This document shows positions 7,788 to 8,192 of a DNA stretch of 8,192 nucleotides, piece by piece. Positions within the stretch are counted from its first letter, which is position 1. The number at the start of each line of letters is the position of its first letter. The stretch is from Chloroflexota bacterium. GTDB taxonomy: Bacteria > Chloroflexota > Limnocylindria > Limnocylindrales > CSP1-4. The translations under genes and the position numbers were made by a program. The stretch is from assembly GCA_025355255.1 (NCBI GenBank), contig JANYAA010000314.1:1-8192 (forward strand), given 5' to 3'. Below the pieces are notes generated by a model. That model was given only the letters and a program-made list of their open reading frames with translations, had not been told where the DNA came from and searched no databases.

Positions 7788-8192
7788 CGGCTGGCTCCCG
7801 GGGACGAGGCGCTCCCGACCGCAATCGGCGTGCACACGCCGGCGGGACAGGTGCTGCGGAGCAGGTGGTCGTCGAGTTCTGGGCGGAAATAGCGGAGCGT
7901 TGCGGACAGCGCCAGGGTGGCGGTCCGCTCGTGGTCGCAGAGGGCGGAGGCAACGATGTCGTGCGCCAGGTCCCCAAGGGTCACGGCATCGTTGGCGCGC
8001 GGCCGGCCGGTGGCAATCCGGTCGCCGATCTCGGAGAGGCGGCGGAGGCCGATGCGGCACGGGATGGACTTGCCGCAGGCCTGATCCGCGGAGAACCGTG
8101 TGACCAGCCGGGCCAGATCAACGACGCAGGCGCGCTCGTCGGCGATGACCACGGAGCCGGAGCCCATGTGCGCGCCAGCGGCACGGAGGGCC
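7784..8192 (-). CDS. nuoF: NuoF/HydB-type NADH-binding flavoprotein, C-terminal part (cut by right edge)
   Basis: The last 135 residues of a NuoF-family subunit, the FMN- and NADH-binding input of complex I and of related hydrogenases and formate dehydrogenases. The FMN and NADH domains lie outside the window. Visible: AGAHMGSGSVVIADERAC, the strand-turn preceding the [4Fe-4S] domain; ACGKSIPCRIGLRRLSEIGD; and a later Cys in IVASALCDHE, 40 residues after the Pro-Cys, then LRYFRPELDDHL, as in the family. The usual motif is CGKCxPC; the second ligand is Ser here (TCC at 8066-8068). The protein ends CPAGVCTPIAVGSASSPGASR; CPAGVC is typical of HydB/HndC, where a 2[4Fe-4S] domain follows, but here the chain stops. 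The TGA overlaps the next gene's ATG by four bases. The family call is firm; nuoF as opposed to a hydB-like name is less so. Confidence 0.85.
   Translation of the reverse strand, partial: ALRAAGAHMGSGSVVIADERACVVDLARLVTRFSADQACGKSIPCRIGLRRLSEIGDRIATGRPRANDAVTLGDLAHDIVASALCDHERTATLALSATLRYFRPELDDHLLRSTCPAGVCTPIAVGSASSPGASR
7795..7799 (-). promoter_or_regulatory. Ribosome binding site of the fusion oxidoreductase gene
   Basis: GGGAG inside the last codons of the nuoF-type gene, 7 bases upstream of the ATG at 7787. With the ATGA stop/start overlap it selects this ATG over the 91 codons of open frame further upstream, which overlap nuoF coding sequence. Confidence 0.65.

Noticed and set aside
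5382..7892. Plus-strand open frame of 836 codons opposite the fusion gene
   Set aside because: It is exactly antisense to a gene with unmistakable domains, and its composition (Ala, Arg, Val, Asp, Glu, Gly rich with no motif) is that of a mirror frame in GC-rich coding DNA. No ribosome site or family resemblance supports it.
7788..8060. N-terminal extension of the fusion protein by 91 codons of upstream open frame
   Set aside because: These codons overlap the nuoF-type gene in another frame and translate to an Arg/Pro-rich sequence. The ATG at 7787 has a ribosome site and the ATGA overlap, so the shorter 859-residue form is preferred.
1..8192. Mobile elements, CRISPR arrays, tRNA or rRNA genes, terminators, internal promoters
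   Set aside because: Genes are contiguous with gaps of at most 12 bases. No direct repeats, inverted-repeat hairpins with T-runs, or RNA gene signatures were noticed outside coding sequence.

Overview
The window is one GC-rich, gap-free stretch of a respiratory complex I (nuo) operon. Every real gene lies on the minus strand, so transcription runs from the right edge (8192) to the left edge (1). In transcription order it holds: the 3' end of a nuoF-type flavoprotein gene (cut by the right edge); an 859-residue multidomain iron-sulfur/flavin oxidoreductase in the position where nuoG, nuoH and nuoI normally lie; then nuoJ, nuoK, nuoL, nuoM; and the first 256 codons of nuoN (cut by the left edge). 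Adjacent genes overlap by 1-4 bases or are separated by 9-12 bases. There is no internal promoter, terminator, RNA gene, repeat or mobile element that I can support.

The membrane arm looks ordinary. NuoJ, K, L, M and N have the expected lengths, and the conserved Glu and Lys residues of the proton channels are visible in K, L, M and N. The electron-input side is not ordinary. The NuoF-type protein lacks one cysteine of its [4Fe-4S] ligand motif (CGKSIPC instead of the usual CGKCxPC). It also ends in a CPAGVC tail of the kind I associate with HydB/HndC-type flavoproteins of bifurcating hydrogenases. The next gene fuses four parts: a NuoG-like N-terminal [2Fe-2S] domain; a complete GltD/NfnB-like FAD and NAD(P) oxidoreductase; a NuoG/HydA-like cysteine motif; and a NuoI-like ferredoxin pair with a NuoI-like tail. 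It has no molybdopterin-fold domain of the NuoG type. No separate nuoH or nuoI lies between it and nuoJ.

Taken together this suggests a complex I variant with two nucleotide-binding flavoproteins: an NADH/FMN site in the NuoF-type subunit and a probable NADPH/FAD site in the fusion. Both would feed, or exchange electrons with, a normal antiporter-like membrane arm. Its soluble part resembles Stn/Nfn-type transhydrogenases and HydABC-type modules more than canonical NuoEFG. The wiring is inference; the domains and operon order are read directly from the sequence.

Organism: a high-GC bacterium with frequent GTG starts (nuoJ, nuoM, nuoN). Chloroflexota or a related terrestrial lineage would fit, but this is a weak guess. 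Long plus-strand reading frames, one of 836 codons, are antisense shadows caused by the GC-rich third positions of the real genes.
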